DNA from: Geobacter sp. SVR
GTDB lineage: Bacteria > Desulfobacterota > Desulfuromonadia > Geobacterales > Pseudopelobacteraceae
Length of the DNA stretch: 64,000 bases
Reading direction: 5' to 3'
Assembly (NCBI RefSeq): GCF_016865365.1
Contig: NZ_AP024469.1
Location: 186,001 to 250,000 of the forward strand
Shown one piece after another: positions 1 to 8,505 of this stretch. The stretch's first letter is position 1; each line of letters opens with the position of its first letter. The position numbers were made by a program, and so were the translations under genes. Under the pieces are notes generated by a model. That model ran no database searches, was not told the origin of the DNA, and saw only the letters and a list, made by a program, of their open reading frames with translations.

Positions 1-1448
1 CCGGCATACTCTTCGAGGGTCGCCCCTAAAAAAGAGAACTTGCAGGCAACCAGTGAATCTACTACTGCATTTGTATCCTCTGCAATCTTGATTATTCTCG
101 CTTTCCCTGAGAAAGAAAAGCGGTCAGTGGGCACCGGCTTGCGCAGGATCTCGTGAGAAATAGTGTAGGCACGCAGGTGGCACCCACCCCGATTACTGGT
201 GCAGTAGGCAAGCGCCATGCCATACGCGCCGCGAGGGTCGTAGGCGGGAAGTTCAAGGGACTTCACGCTGATGGAGAGTTCCGGGCGCCCAAGCTCTACG
301 GTCAAGCGTCTCGAACCAAGCGCCAGCAACTCTCCTGAACCGCGTCTGAGTGCGGTGTCATTCAGCAGGCCCGGCAGTTCTTCGGCATCCTGAAAGCGCC
401 CCAATGCCTCACCCCATGCAGAGATGGTGGCAGCGGCGGAGATGGTGTCCATCCCCAGTTCGTTGCAGAGAGTGTTAGCCCTGACAATCGCGGCAAGATT
501 CGAGATTTTATTTAATCCGCCAAAATGAGAGACTGTCTCGTATTCCGGCAGATGTTCTCCATTTGGGGTGCTCTTCTTACACTGGATCGGACAGCCATAG
601 CAGCCATCCTTCTTTGCTTCAAAATTCAGATTTATCGCCGGACCGGAGTAGTTGTCAGATTCTTCAAAAACTGTCTTGGTAAAGTTCTCTGTGGGGGCCA
701 TCCTCCTTTGCCTCATGATATCGACTAAAGCCGGAGTGCCAAACCTGGCGATACCCATTTCGCCGAATATGACCGGAGAAGCATTAAAAAGTCTCATGAC
801 GTCGCTTCGTGCACGATAGAAACGCACAGGATCAACAACAGTAACCTTTGCATCGCCGTTAACAGCAATTGCCTTCAGCCCCTTGGCTCCCATCAGGGCA
901 CCAAGGCCGCCACGCCCAAGCGAGTTGCCTTCTCCCATCATTATGTTGGCGTAAAGAACACCATTCTCACCTGCAGGGCCTATAGCTGCGACGCTTCCAA
1001 GATCAGCCAGCAACGCGACAGTTTCCTTGATCCCCTTTCCCCAGAGGCGCTTGGCAGGGAGGAAATCAGATTTCTCCCCTTGAATAGAAAGGACTACAGG
1101 CCTAGAGCTGCAACCGGTTATCCGAATCGCATCAAGTCCGGCGGCTTTCAACCGCCATGCAAAGCGTCCGCCTGCCGAGCAATCAAAGATGGTACCGGTA
1201 AGTGGCGATCTGGATATTACAGAGAGCCTTGCAGAAGTGGGCGCTTGTGTGCCACATAGCGGACCAACAGCAAAGACCAATGGCATATTGGAATCGAACG
1301 GGGCAAGGGAATAGTAATCCCGCATCAATCGTACTCCAAGCCCACGCCCACCCAGGTACAGGTGCAGGAAGTCGACGGGGATATCCTCACGCCATATTCG
1401 ACCAGACGTCAGGTCTACATTGAGCATTTTTCCTGTCCAACCTGTCAT
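1..1448 (-). CDS. Aldehyde:ferredoxin oxidoreductase family tungstoenzyme (partial)
   Basis: The frame is open from an ATG at 1448 to the window edge, giving 482 codons without a stop; the C-terminus lies outside. The start MTGWTGKMLNVDLT is typical of the family. The Cys motif GCYGCPIQC (C283, C286, C290) and a fourth Cys in SLVACKF (C469) match the four [4Fe-4S] ligands of AOR enzymes, which oxidise aldehydes to acids with ferredoxin using a tungsten bis-pterin cofactor in the cytoplasm. The run GEGNSLGRGGLGALMGAKGLKA around residue 173 is the usual pterin/cluster contact region. Substrate cannot be told. It is followed in coordinates by a small AhpD-like gene on the same strand. Confidence 0.9.
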   Translation of the reverse strand, partial: MTGWTGKMLNVDLTSGRIWREDIPVDFLHLYLGGRGLGVRLMRDYYSLAPFDSNMPLVFAVGPLCGTQAPTSARLSVISRSPLTGTIFDCSAGGRFAWRLKAAGLDAIRITGCSSRPVVLSIQGEKSDFLPAKRLWGKGIKETVALLADLGSVAAIGPAGENGVLYANIMMGEGNSLGRGGLGALMGAKGLKAIAVNGDAKVTVVDPVRFYRARSDVMRLFNASPVIFGEMGIARFGTPALVDIMRQRRMAPTENFTKTVFEESDNYSGPAINLNFEAKKDGCYGCPIQCKKSTPNGEHLPEYETVSHFGGLNKISNLAAIVRANTLCNELGMDTISAAATISAWGEALGRFQDAEELPGLLNDTALRRGSGELLALGSRRLTVELGRPELSISVKSLELPAYDPRGAYGMALAYCTSNRGGCHLRAYTISHEILRKPVPTDRFSFSGKARIIKIAEDTNAVVDSLVACKFSFLGATLEEYA

Positions 1449-1518
1449 ATTACCTTATGCAACTCCTTGTATTGGTACGAAGTCCGCATTTGCTGGATTC
1501 AATGAAGTCTTTGCTTAT

Positions 1519-1797
1519 TCACGCACTATGCTCGTCGTGAACACCAAATGACTTCAACGCCTCACAAACTTTATGTACTGTGCATTCTGTTTTTGTTTCA
1601 AGGACATCTGCGGAAAACTTCCGCATGGCACTCATGGCCCCTTTTTCGACCATATGACCAGTTTCAATAGCTTCACGTATAGTCTCATCGTCAATGCCAA
1701 TTTCACGAGCTTTTCCAACGTGCCAGGTGAGGCAGGGTTGGCAGTGAGCGCTGACAGATGCTCCGATGGCTATCAGTTCCTTGGTTCGTTCATCCAT
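1519..1797 (-). CDS. Carboxymuconolactone decarboxylase (AhpD-like) family protein
   Basis: A 92-residue protein with the AhpD-type motif C19-x2-C22-x3-H26 (HCQPCLTWH). Members are small all-helical disulfide reductases or peroxidase partners, or decarboxylases. An ATG at 1797 is preceded by a strong GGGAGG ribosome site. The length fits single-domain members. It may support peroxide or thiol defence, which would suit the redox-heavy neighbourhood, but no partner AhpC is seen. Confidence 0.82.
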   Translation of the reverse strand: MDERTKELIAIGASVSAHCQPCLTWHVGKAREIGIDDETIREAIETGHMVEKGAMSAMRKFSADVLETKTECTVHKVCEALKSFGVHDEHSA

Positions 1798-1915
1798 AAT
1801 GTTACCTCCCTTTCTCGGTAGAATTCATACTTACACAAGTCAAAAATTTATAAATAATGACTTTGAAATATTTGTCAGGTTAATCATTGCCACTAATGGC
1901 ACTATGTACAATAAA

Positions 1916-2356
1916 TCAACATGATAACTTCTTCTTCATTTCCAGAACATTCCCACCATTTGCTTTTTTGTAAACAACCGAATCCATCAACGACTTGATG
2001 ATAAATATTCCACGTCCTGATTCATCAAGACTGCCTGAAATAAGGTCAGGAGTGGAAATTGTATTCAGTTCAAACCCTTGTCCACTATCGTAAACATTAA
2101 TTGAAAGTTCTTTGTCGGAAACGTTGATAATAATCTTTACAAACGTATCAGGATCAGCGGTATTTGCATGTTTAATTGCATTCACTACAGCCTCTGTTGC
2201 AACTACGTTTATTATATTGGCACATAATTCATTTTTGTCCGGTAATTGACATATCTCCTTAACCAAATTTTCGCTTATTTGACCTATAAGGCTCAAATAG
2301 CGGGTTTGGTTTGGTACCTTAATCTGTATTTCTATACCGTTATCTATTTTATCCAC
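1916..2356 (-). CDS. RsbW-like anti-sigma factor / serine kinase ATPase
   Basis: A 146-aa GHKL-type ATPase domain standing alone. The N box is EAVVNAIKHAN, followed by the G1 box YDSGQGF and the G2 box GRGIFIIKSLMD. This is the layout of RsbW/SpoIIAB-type anti-sigma kinases, which bind a sigma factor or phosphorylate an anti-sigma antagonist. No antagonist or sigma gene is adjacent. It starts at GTG (2356) behind GAGGTGGGG. The gene is more AT-rich than its surroundings. Confidence 0.8.
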   Translation of the reverse strand: MDKIDNGIEIQIKVPNQTRYLSLIGQISENLVKEICQLPDKNELCANIINVVATEAVVNAIKHANTADPDTFVKIIINVSDKELSINVYDSGQGFELNTISTPDLISGSLDESGRGIFIIKSLMDSVVYKKANGGNVLEMKKKLSC

Positions 2357-2449
2357 GACCCCACCTCAACTTCACGAAACACACGGAGTGGCCAACAGAA
2401 TTATTGGCATTTTAAAGCCATTCTTGACTAATTACTTCTGTCCTGACGG

Positions 2450-3220
2450 TTACGACTGGTGCATCACGAAACTGAACTCAGCTGTTGCGCTGCTCGAACG
2501 CTGAGGATCATGACTTCGTTCTACGAATCTCAATCCGTTCTCTCTGTCGATAAAGAGAAGTGTTGTGAAACAAGTTCCATACGTCCTGCTGGTCATGAAT
2601 ATCGAAGAGAGAAACCGCTCCCGCTTGATCCCTACGCCGGTTTCAGGCAGCGTGTCATCGGGAAAAGGAGCCCCATCAGCCAAAACGGCAAAAAACTCTT
2701 CCGGTTCTTCCGTATCCTTGTTGAGAAGAGCTTCGAACCTCTTCTTGGCAGATGTCACCTTTGGCCACGGTGTGTCGAGAAGATGGTTACTGAGTCCATG
2801 GATTCCTGGTGATACAACATTTTCAGCCTCACCGCGGTTGGAATAGTAGAATATGCCGGAACTATCCCCAAAGAGGAGGTTGAACCCATCGTAGCGGTGT
2901 CCTCTTGTTTTGAGGTTTTCCAGATACTCCGGCGGAGACATATTTCCAGACAGGTACTCAGCAACAAGCAAACCTCGTGAAGGCGGATTCTCGACATGCC
3001 ATTTCGTGTCACGATAGTTGGTTACCGCCGCCAGTCGCCCTGTTGTCGTCACCCCCAGCCACGTTCCCCCTGATTGTAAATCCCGTCCAGCTAGAATTGA
3101 AGGATTATCAGGCCAATATCCAGCGGGAATTGTCGGGCGATCGAAATACTCGTCACGGTTTGCAGCAAGGACAAGACGGTATTTCGGATGATATTCCAAC
3201 GCAAAGACGATAAGACACAT
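2450..3220 (-). CDS. NRDE family protein (TANGO2-like)
   Basis: A 256-aa protein beginning MCLIVFALE and carrying NRDEY at about residues 21-25, the motif that names the family. Bacterial members are cytoplasmic Ntn-hydrolase-like proteins of unclear function (TANGO2 in animals, linked to haem handling). Cys2 would be the candidate N-terminal nucleophile after Met removal. The first 30 bp of a second, decayed copy is found at 4181-4210. Confidence 0.88.
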   Translation of the reverse strand: MCLIVFALEYHPKYRLVLAANRDEYFDRPTIPAGYWPDNPSILAGRDLQSGGTWLGVTTTGRLAAVTNYRDTKWHVENPPSRGLLVAEYLSGNMSPPEYLENLKTRGHRYDGFNLLFGDSSGIFYYSNRGEAENVVSPGIHGLSNHLLDTPWPKVTSAKKRFEALLNKDTEEPEEFFAVLADGAPFPDDTLPETGVGIKRERFLSSIFMTSRTYGTCFTTLLFIDRENGLRFVERSHDPQRSSSATAEFSFVMHQS

Positions 3221-3230
3221 AGAGTTATCC

Positions 3231-3301
3231 TACCCACCCAGAGATAGTTGCGCAGTCTGGCCGAGCGATGCTCAGCCCTTTTTCATTCAGGGTACGACTG
3301 A
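3231..3301 (-). pseudogene. Fused scar of the 20.0-20.6 kb locus
   Basis: Positions 3231-3264 are identical to 20035-20068, inside the CcdA-like gene. Positions 3269-3293 are identical to 20563-20587, inside the Cys-rich membrane protein gene, and similarity continues about 8 bp further with a 4-bp gap. Order and orientation are kept but the roughly 500 bp between them is missing. This is a deletion remnant of a second copy of that locus and has no coding capacity. Confidence 0.85.
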
Positions 3302-3329
3302 TTATCTCCTCCGAATCTTTCAAGCCGGG

Positions 3330-4070
3330 TTACCTAAGAAGCGTATAAATCTTGTACAGTGTGACAATGATGATCAGAATACCGAACATTTGCTTTATCC
3401 GAGCACCTGGCACATAGAGGCTCGTCACCCTTGCGCCTATAAACGAACCGGCTGCTCCGACGAGTAGTAGTGTAGTAGTCAGGAATGGGTTGAACTGTGC
3501 GGTGGCAAGGTGTGGCACGAGGGCCGAGAAAGATGGCGGGGTCACCGCAAGGGCATTGATGCCGGCTGCCTTCTTTGCGTTGAACCCCGCAATCATAAGG
3601 GTAGGCATGAGCAGAAATCCCGGCCCGACTCCGAGAAAACCGCTCAATACAGCAATCGGGAACGCCAGCAAGAGAGCGAGGCGGAAATTTTCAGTGCAGC
3701 AAGGTTTTTCCTGAATCGGTCGGAAGAGCCGATAGGATAGATACACAACAGCAGCGAAGTAGATGATCCAGATTGTGGTCTGATTGATGAACTGGGCCAG
3801 CCATGAGCCGAGAGGAGCGGCAACCGTAGTGATAACGGCCAAGATAGCTGCCTTTTTCCAGACTATGTTGCCGCTCTTGGCGAAACCGAAAACCGAAAAC
3901 AGGGCCGTTACCCCGTTTAATAAGAGGCTGAGTGGTTGAACCTGATGGACCAGATCGGGCAGAAAAAGCCCGAGAAAAGGAATTGCCGCAAAGGCAACTC
4001 CAAGACCGAGCATACCGGAGACGACAGAAAGGACTATGAGTCCTGCTATAATGATCCAGTTTTCGTTCAT
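3330..4070 (-). CDS. TSUP/TauE-SafE family anion exporter
   Basis: A 246-aa, very hydrophobic protein with about eight membrane segments in two similar halves, each opening with a Gly-rich turn (VVSGMLGLGVAF near residue 16 and LSGFLGVGPGF near 141). This is the plan of sulfite exporter TauE/SafE and other TSUP carriers that move small sulfur-containing or organic anions across the inner membrane. The ATG at 4070 is clear. The substrate is unknown; a sulfur compound is plausible. Confidence 0.85.
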   Translation of the reverse strand: MNENWIIIAGLIVLSVVSGMLGLGVAFAAIPFLGLFLPDLVHQVQPLSLLLNGVTALFSVFGFAKSGNIVWKKAAILAVITTVAAPLGSWLAQFINQTTIWIIYFAAVVYLSYRLFRPIQEKPCCTENFRLALLLAFPIAVLSGFLGVGPGFLLMPTLMIAGFNAKKAAGINALAVTPPSFSALVPHLATAQFNPFLTTTLLLVGAAGSFIGARVTSLYVPGARIKQMFGILIIIVTLYKIYTLLR

Positions 4071-4180
4071 TTTTGGAACTTCTCATTCCAACGGAAGAAG
4101 GTATTAAATAACGTGTTCCGCAACGATGCTTTGCCAATAATGTGATGGCTGATTATTAAGATAGTTCTAGCTTTAATTTG

Positions 4181-4210
4181 ACATTCCGACGCAAAAACTA
4201 TCAGGCACAT
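4181..4210 (-). pseudogene. 5' remnant of a second NRDE gene
   Basis: Read on the minus strand from an ATG at 4210 it gives MCLIVFASE, matching the first nine residues of the intact NRDE protein (MCLIVFALE) at 3220. About 80% of bases match over some 40 bp, then similarity stops. Confidence 0.7.
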
Positions 4211-4216
4211 AGATTC

Positions 4217-4984
4217 TTACCTTTGTTGACAATTACAGAAATTTTCAACTAGGTTTCTTCCTCTTTCTTTGGCTGAATACATGGCCTCATCAGCTCGTTT
4301 GATAATACTTTCGCTTGTATCGCCAAGCTCAAACTGGCTAACGCCGAAGCTACAGGTAACAATGCCCACTATTGTAAAGCGATGTTGATCAACAGCACTC
4401 CGGATCTTTTCGGCGAGTTCGCATCCCGCATTGACGTCATTGTTATGTGCTAGAATGACAAACTCTTCTCCACCAAAGCGTGCGAAGATATCTGCCTCGC
4501 GAATCGTACTGGCAACAAGTTGGGTTAGTTCACGTAATACGCTGTCTCCGGCATCGTGCCCATATTTGTCGTTGATGTCCTTGAAGCGATCGATGTCAAA
4601 GAAAATGAGCACCAACGGAACGCCATATCGCTTTGATTCCTGAATTTCCAATTGAAGCAGATCCAAAAATCTACGTCGGTTGAAGATGCCGGTCAGAGAG
4701 TCGGTGGTAGCCTGTAATTCAAGCAGATCATTCACCCGCCGCAGTTCGTTTTCAGCTAAATTGCACTCTTGGCTTCGGCGCTTAATCATTTTGGCCCCAA
4801 TGTACAGACAAATAAGACCGACAATCCAGATGACCGCATGGGTAGCAAAGAGCAAACCCGTTTGCTTCATCATAATGTTCACTATAAGTGATACGGAAAT
4901 AACAAATGTCCAAAAGCAAACAAGAACCAGTGAATTCGCAATGGTCTTGGTAATGGGTAATTTTTGGAATATTTTTATCAGCAT
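4217..4984 (-). CDS. Membrane-bound GGDEF diguanylate cyclase
   Basis: A 255-aa protein with two N-terminal membrane helices (about 17-38 and 47-65), a short linker and a GGDEF domain. The active site is GGEEF (171-175), and the product-inhibition site R162-x2-D165 sits five residues before it, so an active, feedback-controlled enzyme making cyclic di-GMP is expected. There is no obvious sensory domain beyond the membrane hairpin. ATG 4984 is preferred to the TTG at 5005. The gene ends close to the NRDE remnant. Confidence 0.88.
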   Translation of the reverse strand: MLIKIFQKLPITKTIANSLVLVCFWTFVISVSLIVNIMMKQTGLLFATHAVIWIVGLICLYIGAKMIKRRSQECNLAENELRRVNDLLELQATTDSLTGIFNRRRFLDLLQLEIQESKRYGVPLVLIFFDIDRFKDINDKYGHDAGDSVLRELTQLVASTIREADIFARFGGEEFVILAHNNDVNAGCELAEKIRSAVDQHRFTIVGIVTCSFGVSQFELGDTSESIIKRADEAMYSAKERGRNLVENFCNCQQR

Positions 4985-5008
4985 GGTGTTGTTCCAAACT
5001 GGCAATAG

Positions 5009-5038
5009 CTGAGGGTTGCATATGTCTGCAACCTTCAG
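5009..5038 (-). terminator. Hairpin downstream of the arsD-arsA-ylbF operon
   Basis: Arms CTGAGGGTTGCA and TGCAACCTTCAG pair over 12 bp with one mismatch around a 6-base loop. It lies after the hsp20 remnant and before the diguanylate cyclase, but lacks a clear U tract, so termination is only likely. Confidence 0.4.
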
Positions 5039-5075
5039 GGCAGAACACTTATAGGCATAACTGCATCTCCAGGTT

Positions 5076-5170
5076 TTACACTGCCTTGATCGCTATCTTT
5101 TGCTGTTTATCCGCCTCTGCCTTGATTAGATGCAGGGCAAGCATCCCGTTGGCAAAATCGTCTTTTACTT
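5076..5170 (-). pseudogene. 3' remnant of an hsp20 gene
   Basis: The minus strand encodes LALHLIKAEADKQQKIAIKAV followed by TAA, aligning with the C-terminus of the intact small heat-shock protein at 8987-9385 (LTLHLTKAEAAKPHKIAIKAA). No start and no alpha-crystallin core remain. It lies directly after the flavoprotein gene on the same strand. Confidence 0.8.
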
Positions 5171-5185
5171 ATAAGATCTGTACAA

Positions 5186-5776
5186 TCATTTGGTGAGTGA
5201 GCTGGGTCCGCCTTCTTCCTTTTCTGAGATTGTTTTTGTCATCTCGCCTAAAGCAACAATAATGGCATTCATGCTTGCCATGCGGCCCTCCCCCGAATCA
5301 CCGCTCGCCTGAATGCCAATTTCTGGTTGCACGATCCTGTAACCAACACTCTCCAGTATCCCAAGATTTCGTTTTAAAATCGGTTTGCTCCACATAGTAT
5401 CGTGCATTGCGGGAGCCAGCAGAACTGGGGCAGGCGTAGCAGCCAGGAGCAGGGATACCGGATCATCGGCTCGACCAGCGGCAACTTTCCCAATGAAGTC
5501 GAACGTTGCCGGGGCAACCAGAACCAGATCGGCCAGGTGCGCCAGGTGAATATGAGCCAGAGGATCTCGTTGGGCAGCAACAAAGATTTCTGTATCGACT
5601 GGAGTCCCTGTAGCAGCTGCCACCATCAGGGGGGATATAAATTGGGCTGCGGCCGGAGTCATCACCGCATAGACAACAGCAAAGTGCCGAAACCGCAACT
5701 GACCAATCAACTCGGGCAGATAATGCGCCGCCACGCCTCCAGTGATGCCAACAACGATGTTTTTCCCGGCCAACAT
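5186..5776 (-). CDS. HFCD-family flavoprotein (PPC decarboxylase-like)
   Basis: A 196-aa single-domain flavoprotein. GKNIVVGITGGVAAH near the N-terminus is the FMN-binding strand-loop, APATFDFIGKVAAGRADD the second flavin loop, and APAMHDTMW matches the PxMNxxMW substrate motif with His in place of Asn. The family includes CoaC, UbiX-like and lantibiotic EpiD decarboxylases. Without the CoaB synthetase half it is not the normal CoaBC. ATG 5776 is chosen because it overlaps the upstream stop (TGACATG), implying coupling with the ylbF pair. A role in the arsDA operon is unknown; the Asn-to-His change suggests a different substrate. Confidence 0.8.
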   Translation of the reverse strand: MLAGKNIVVGITGGVAAHYLPELIGQLRFRHFAVVYAVMTPAAAQFISPLMVAAATGTPVDTEIFVAAQRDPLAHIHLAHLADLVLVAPATFDFIGKVAAGRADDPVSLLLAATPAPVLLAPAMHDTMWSKPILKRNLGILESVGYRIVQPEIGIQASGDSGEGRMASMNAIIVALGEMTKTISEKEEGGPSSLTK

Positions 5777-5777
5777 G

Positions 5778-6161
5778 TCAACAGCTCGCAGGGCCGGCCA
5801 GCGAGGCAAAATCTACACCAAGCGACTGACTGATTTCTTGGTTCACTGCGGACAGATATGCCATAGCCTCTTGTTGGGTTTGGGCAAAATCCATAATCCT
5901 CTGATTAGATTGAATCTGGCGTTGAAGGGAACGTAGCTGATCTACATCCTCTTGTGAAACTGCATTCCGTAATTGGCGCATGCGCAGGTCGACTTGTGCT
6001 TCCGAAAGGCTTTTAATCAATTTAAGCGCCTCCAGATCGGCGTCCAGACGTGCTTTAGCTTGCTGATAAGCAGTGATGGGTTTTGCACGCAATAGTGCAG
6101 TAGCCAACCGCTCAGCCGTTGATATGATATTTTCAGGATTTTTTTCAGTATTAGTTTCCAT
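5778..6161 (-). CDS. YlbF/YmcA-family helical protein, second copy
   Basis: A 127-aa helical, coiled-coil-rich protein resembling the Com_YlbF domain, paralogous to the preceding gene. YlbF-type proteins in Firmicutes form complexes (with YmcA and YaaT) that carry [4Fe-4S] clusters and tune RNA processing; no such partners are seen here. It ends in GPASC, so a terminal Cys is kept. ATG 6161 follows AAGGAG. It is probably translated with the flavoprotein and with the first YlbF gene 16 bp upstream. Confidence 0.72.
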   Translation of the reverse strand: METNTEKNPENIISTAERLATALLRAKPITAYQQAKARLDADLEALKLIKSLSEAQVDLRMRQLRNAVSQEDVDQLRSLQRQIQSNQRIMDFAQTQQEAMAYLSAVNQEISQSLGVDFASLAGPASC

Positions 6162-6177
6162 CTTGTAACTCCTTACC

Positions 6178-6582
6178 TTAGCAGCTTCCCGGGCCACAGG
6201 CGGCAGCAAAGCTCAGTCCGATGCGTTCAGAAAGCAGCGCAGCGGCTGCCTTACATAATGTGGTAAGCTCGTCCTGAGCCTGCAGATAGGCAACAACGGA
6301 AGGCTCATTCAGGAAAGCTTTCTGTAAGCGGTCCATTTCTGCCTGATCCTTCTCGCTAACTGCGTTCAGCATCAACATCACCTGAAGAGACTTTTGCTGA
6401 TTTTGAAACGCCTGGATTGCCTCCAGAGCGGTTTTATCCTGTTTCAGGCGCTCTGCTGCCTGCTCAAAAGCTTTAAATTCAGCTGATTCGGATAGAGCCT
6501 TCGCAAAGGTGTGTGCTGCAATGTGCACCTCCGCTTCTTGGGTGTCGGTTGCGGCTTGGATAAATTCAGCACTCTGTGACAT
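6178..6582 (-). CDS. YlbF/YmcA-family helical protein with CGPGSC tail
   Basis: 134 aa, predominantly helical, same family as its downstream neighbour. The C-terminus ACGPGSC resembles the metalloid-binding tail of ArsD proteins in this window (CCGPGCC). It directly follows arsA in the operon. I infer a thiol or metalloid-linked function; it could instead be a cluster-binding adaptor. ATG 6582 is clear. Confidence 0.72.
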   Translation of the reverse strand: MSQSAEFIQAATDTQEAEVHIAAHTFAKALSESAEFKAFEQAAERLKQDKTALEAIQAFQNQQKSLQVMLMLNAVSEKDQAEMDRLQKAFLNEPSVVAYLQAQDELTTLCKAAAALLSERIGLSFAAACGPGSC

Positions 6583-6627
6583 AGGTTTCTCCTTATCACC
6601 TTAAGGACGGACATGGGGTTTGATTGG

Positions 6628-8505
6628 TCATTTCTGGTTCCAGTCCTTTGGCTTCAGGCTGGGCAGCCTTGATTCATTACCATAGGCCAACACCCCTATT
6701 TCAACCAACATCTCCAGTCCCTTTACTTCTTGCGGCAGGAGCGGAATTTCAAGTACGGGCACGGCAAAGCGCTCGCGGATTTCAGCTAGATACTTGACCT
6801 GCATGGCGCGTCGCGCTCGCGCAAAAGGAGTCACCTGCTCCGGCGGGATGACAAAGTTCGCCACGACCAGCCCGGTGTGAATCCCGACTGTTGCCAGTTC
6901 CTGCGACGCACGCCAGGCTTCCAAAACCGGCGTCGACTCCGGATACATCACAAACGCGAAGGTGCTTTGCTCCTGGTCGCGCATCATCTCAATCACCTTG
7001 CCAAAGCGCTGCTTGGCCACGTTGTCCGCGGCATTACCCTCTACTGAAGCAAACACCTTAACGTCAATTTGCTGGCTCCAATCCATCGGCAGTTCCAGAA
7101 GGCGCATGGTGTGGCCGGTTGGAGCGGTATCGAATACCATCGCATCCCACTGTGACTGCGAGGCGTAATCAATAAACTGGTCGAAAGCTGCCATTTCCTC
7201 GGTGCAGGGCGACTCAAGTTCTTCTTCCATCACCTTGAGAGCGCTTTCCGGACGCCCGCGTTGACGGGCATCCCCAAGAATACGTGCCTTGTAGGTCTCC
7301 GCAGCCGCCTTGGGGTCAATCTTGACTGCCCATAGAGATGTTTGTCCACTAACAACCGTAACATTATCGCCCACGGGCTGACCAAGCACATCACCCAGAT
7401 GGGCTGCGGGGTCAGTCGTCAGCAGTAGGGTCTTGTGTCCCTGACGAGCCAGCCAGACGGCCGTCATGCACGAGGCGACCGTCTTGCCGACGCCGCCTTT
7501 GCCGGCGAAAAATACAGTGCGGCGTTGCCCCTTCGGGAGGATTCGAGCAGTGACTTCCTCGATGGAGGAAGTCACTATTTTTACAGGTTTCCCCCTGGCC
7601 GCCTCAAGCTCCACTGGGGTTGGTTCACCATCAAAGAAAATCTTCCCTACCTGACGGAGCCGTGCCGCGCCCTGAATCTCGCCCGAAAGCAAAATCATGC
7701 TCTGACTTGGGTATGGCAGTTCAGCCTGGATCTGTGCCAGGTAGCGCGTCTGCATCTGGGAGCGGGCGGCGAATAGCGGGTTAGCTTTCTCGCTGGCCGG
7801 GATGATGCCGTTGATAATTAAGCGGAAGGCATGGATTTCCAGTTTACCCAGTTCGCCAATTGCACGCTTGGTTTCACGGATGGCAATCGCTTCTGGGTGC
7901 AACACAAAGATAAAGGTCGCAAGCGTTTCGTCGCGCAGGGCTCCCAAGGCATGCTCATATTTACGTTTTGCGTCCTGAATTGCGGCGGCCGGCCCGATAC
8001 AGGTTTGTCCACTGCCTGCGCTGGCCGTGGCAATAGACTGACTCCACTCGGCAGGAAGTTCCAGCAAGCGAATAGTGTGACCCGTTGGCGCAGTGTCAAA
8101 GATAACAACATCGAAATCGGGGGCGCCCTTATCGCTAACGATGAAGTCAGTGAAGCGGTCGAACGCTGCCACTTCCGCCGTACAGGGGCCGCTCATCTGC
8201 TCTTCCATCACTTTTACTACTTGAGGAGGAAAGGCAGCGCGCAGTGGCGCCATAGCGCGGTCAATGTATTCCCGCGTGGCGGTATCGGGATCGATTTCCA
8301 TAGCAGATAAATTCGATACGCCCGAAACAGGTGTAATCTGATGGCCGATTTTCTGTTCGAACACATCTGCTAAATTGGATGCCGGGTCGGTAGTGACAAT
8401 CAGCGTGCGCCTGCCCTCATCCGCGTAACGGACAGCATGTGTGCACGCCATGCTGGTCTTGCCTACGCCACCCTTGCCCGAAAAAAAGATGAATTGAGTA
8501 CTCAT
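6628..8505 (-). CDS. arsA: ArsA arsenite/antimonite pump-driving ATPase
   Basis: 625 aa with two homologous ATPase halves. P-loops GKGGVGKT lie at 10-17 and 335-342, and each half has a DTAPTGHT signature (137-144 in the first). The As(III)/Sb(III) cysteines of the allosteric site are present: C108 (GPCTAE), C169 (TCIGP) and C434 (SPCTEE). ArsA energises an ArsB-type membrane pump, and ArsD hands it trivalent metalloid. Its ATG overlaps the arsD stop by 4 bp. No ArsB or Acr3 gene is visible in the window, so its membrane partner must be elsewhere or a different transporter here. Confidence 0.96.
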   Translation of the reverse strand: MSTQFIFFSGKGGVGKTSMACTHAVRYADEGRRTLIVTTDPASNLADVFEQKIGHQITPVSGVSNLSAMEIDPDTATREYIDRAMAPLRAAFPPQVVKVMEEQMSGPCTAEVAAFDRFTDFIVSDKGAPDFDVVIFDTAPTGHTIRLLELPAEWSQSIATASAGSGQTCIGPAAAIQDAKRKYEHALGALRDETLATFIFVLHPEAIAIRETKRAIGELGKLEIHAFRLIINGIIPASEKANPLFAARSQMQTRYLAQIQAELPYPSQSMILLSGEIQGAARLRQVGKIFFDGEPTPVELEAARGKPVKIVTSSIEEVTARILPKGQRRTVFFAGKGGVGKTVASCMTAVWLARQGHKTLLLTTDPAAHLGDVLGQPVGDNVTVVSGQTSLWAVKIDPKAAAETYKARILGDARQRGRPESALKVMEEELESPCTEEMAAFDQFIDYASQSQWDAMVFDTAPTGHTMRLLELPMDWSQQIDVKVFASVEGNAADNVAKQRFGKVIEMMRDQEQSTFAFVMYPESTPVLEAWRASQELATVGIHTGLVVANFVIPPEQVTPFARARRAMQVKYLAEIRERFAVPVLEIPLLPQEVKGLEMLVEIGVLAYGNESRLPSLKPKDWNQK

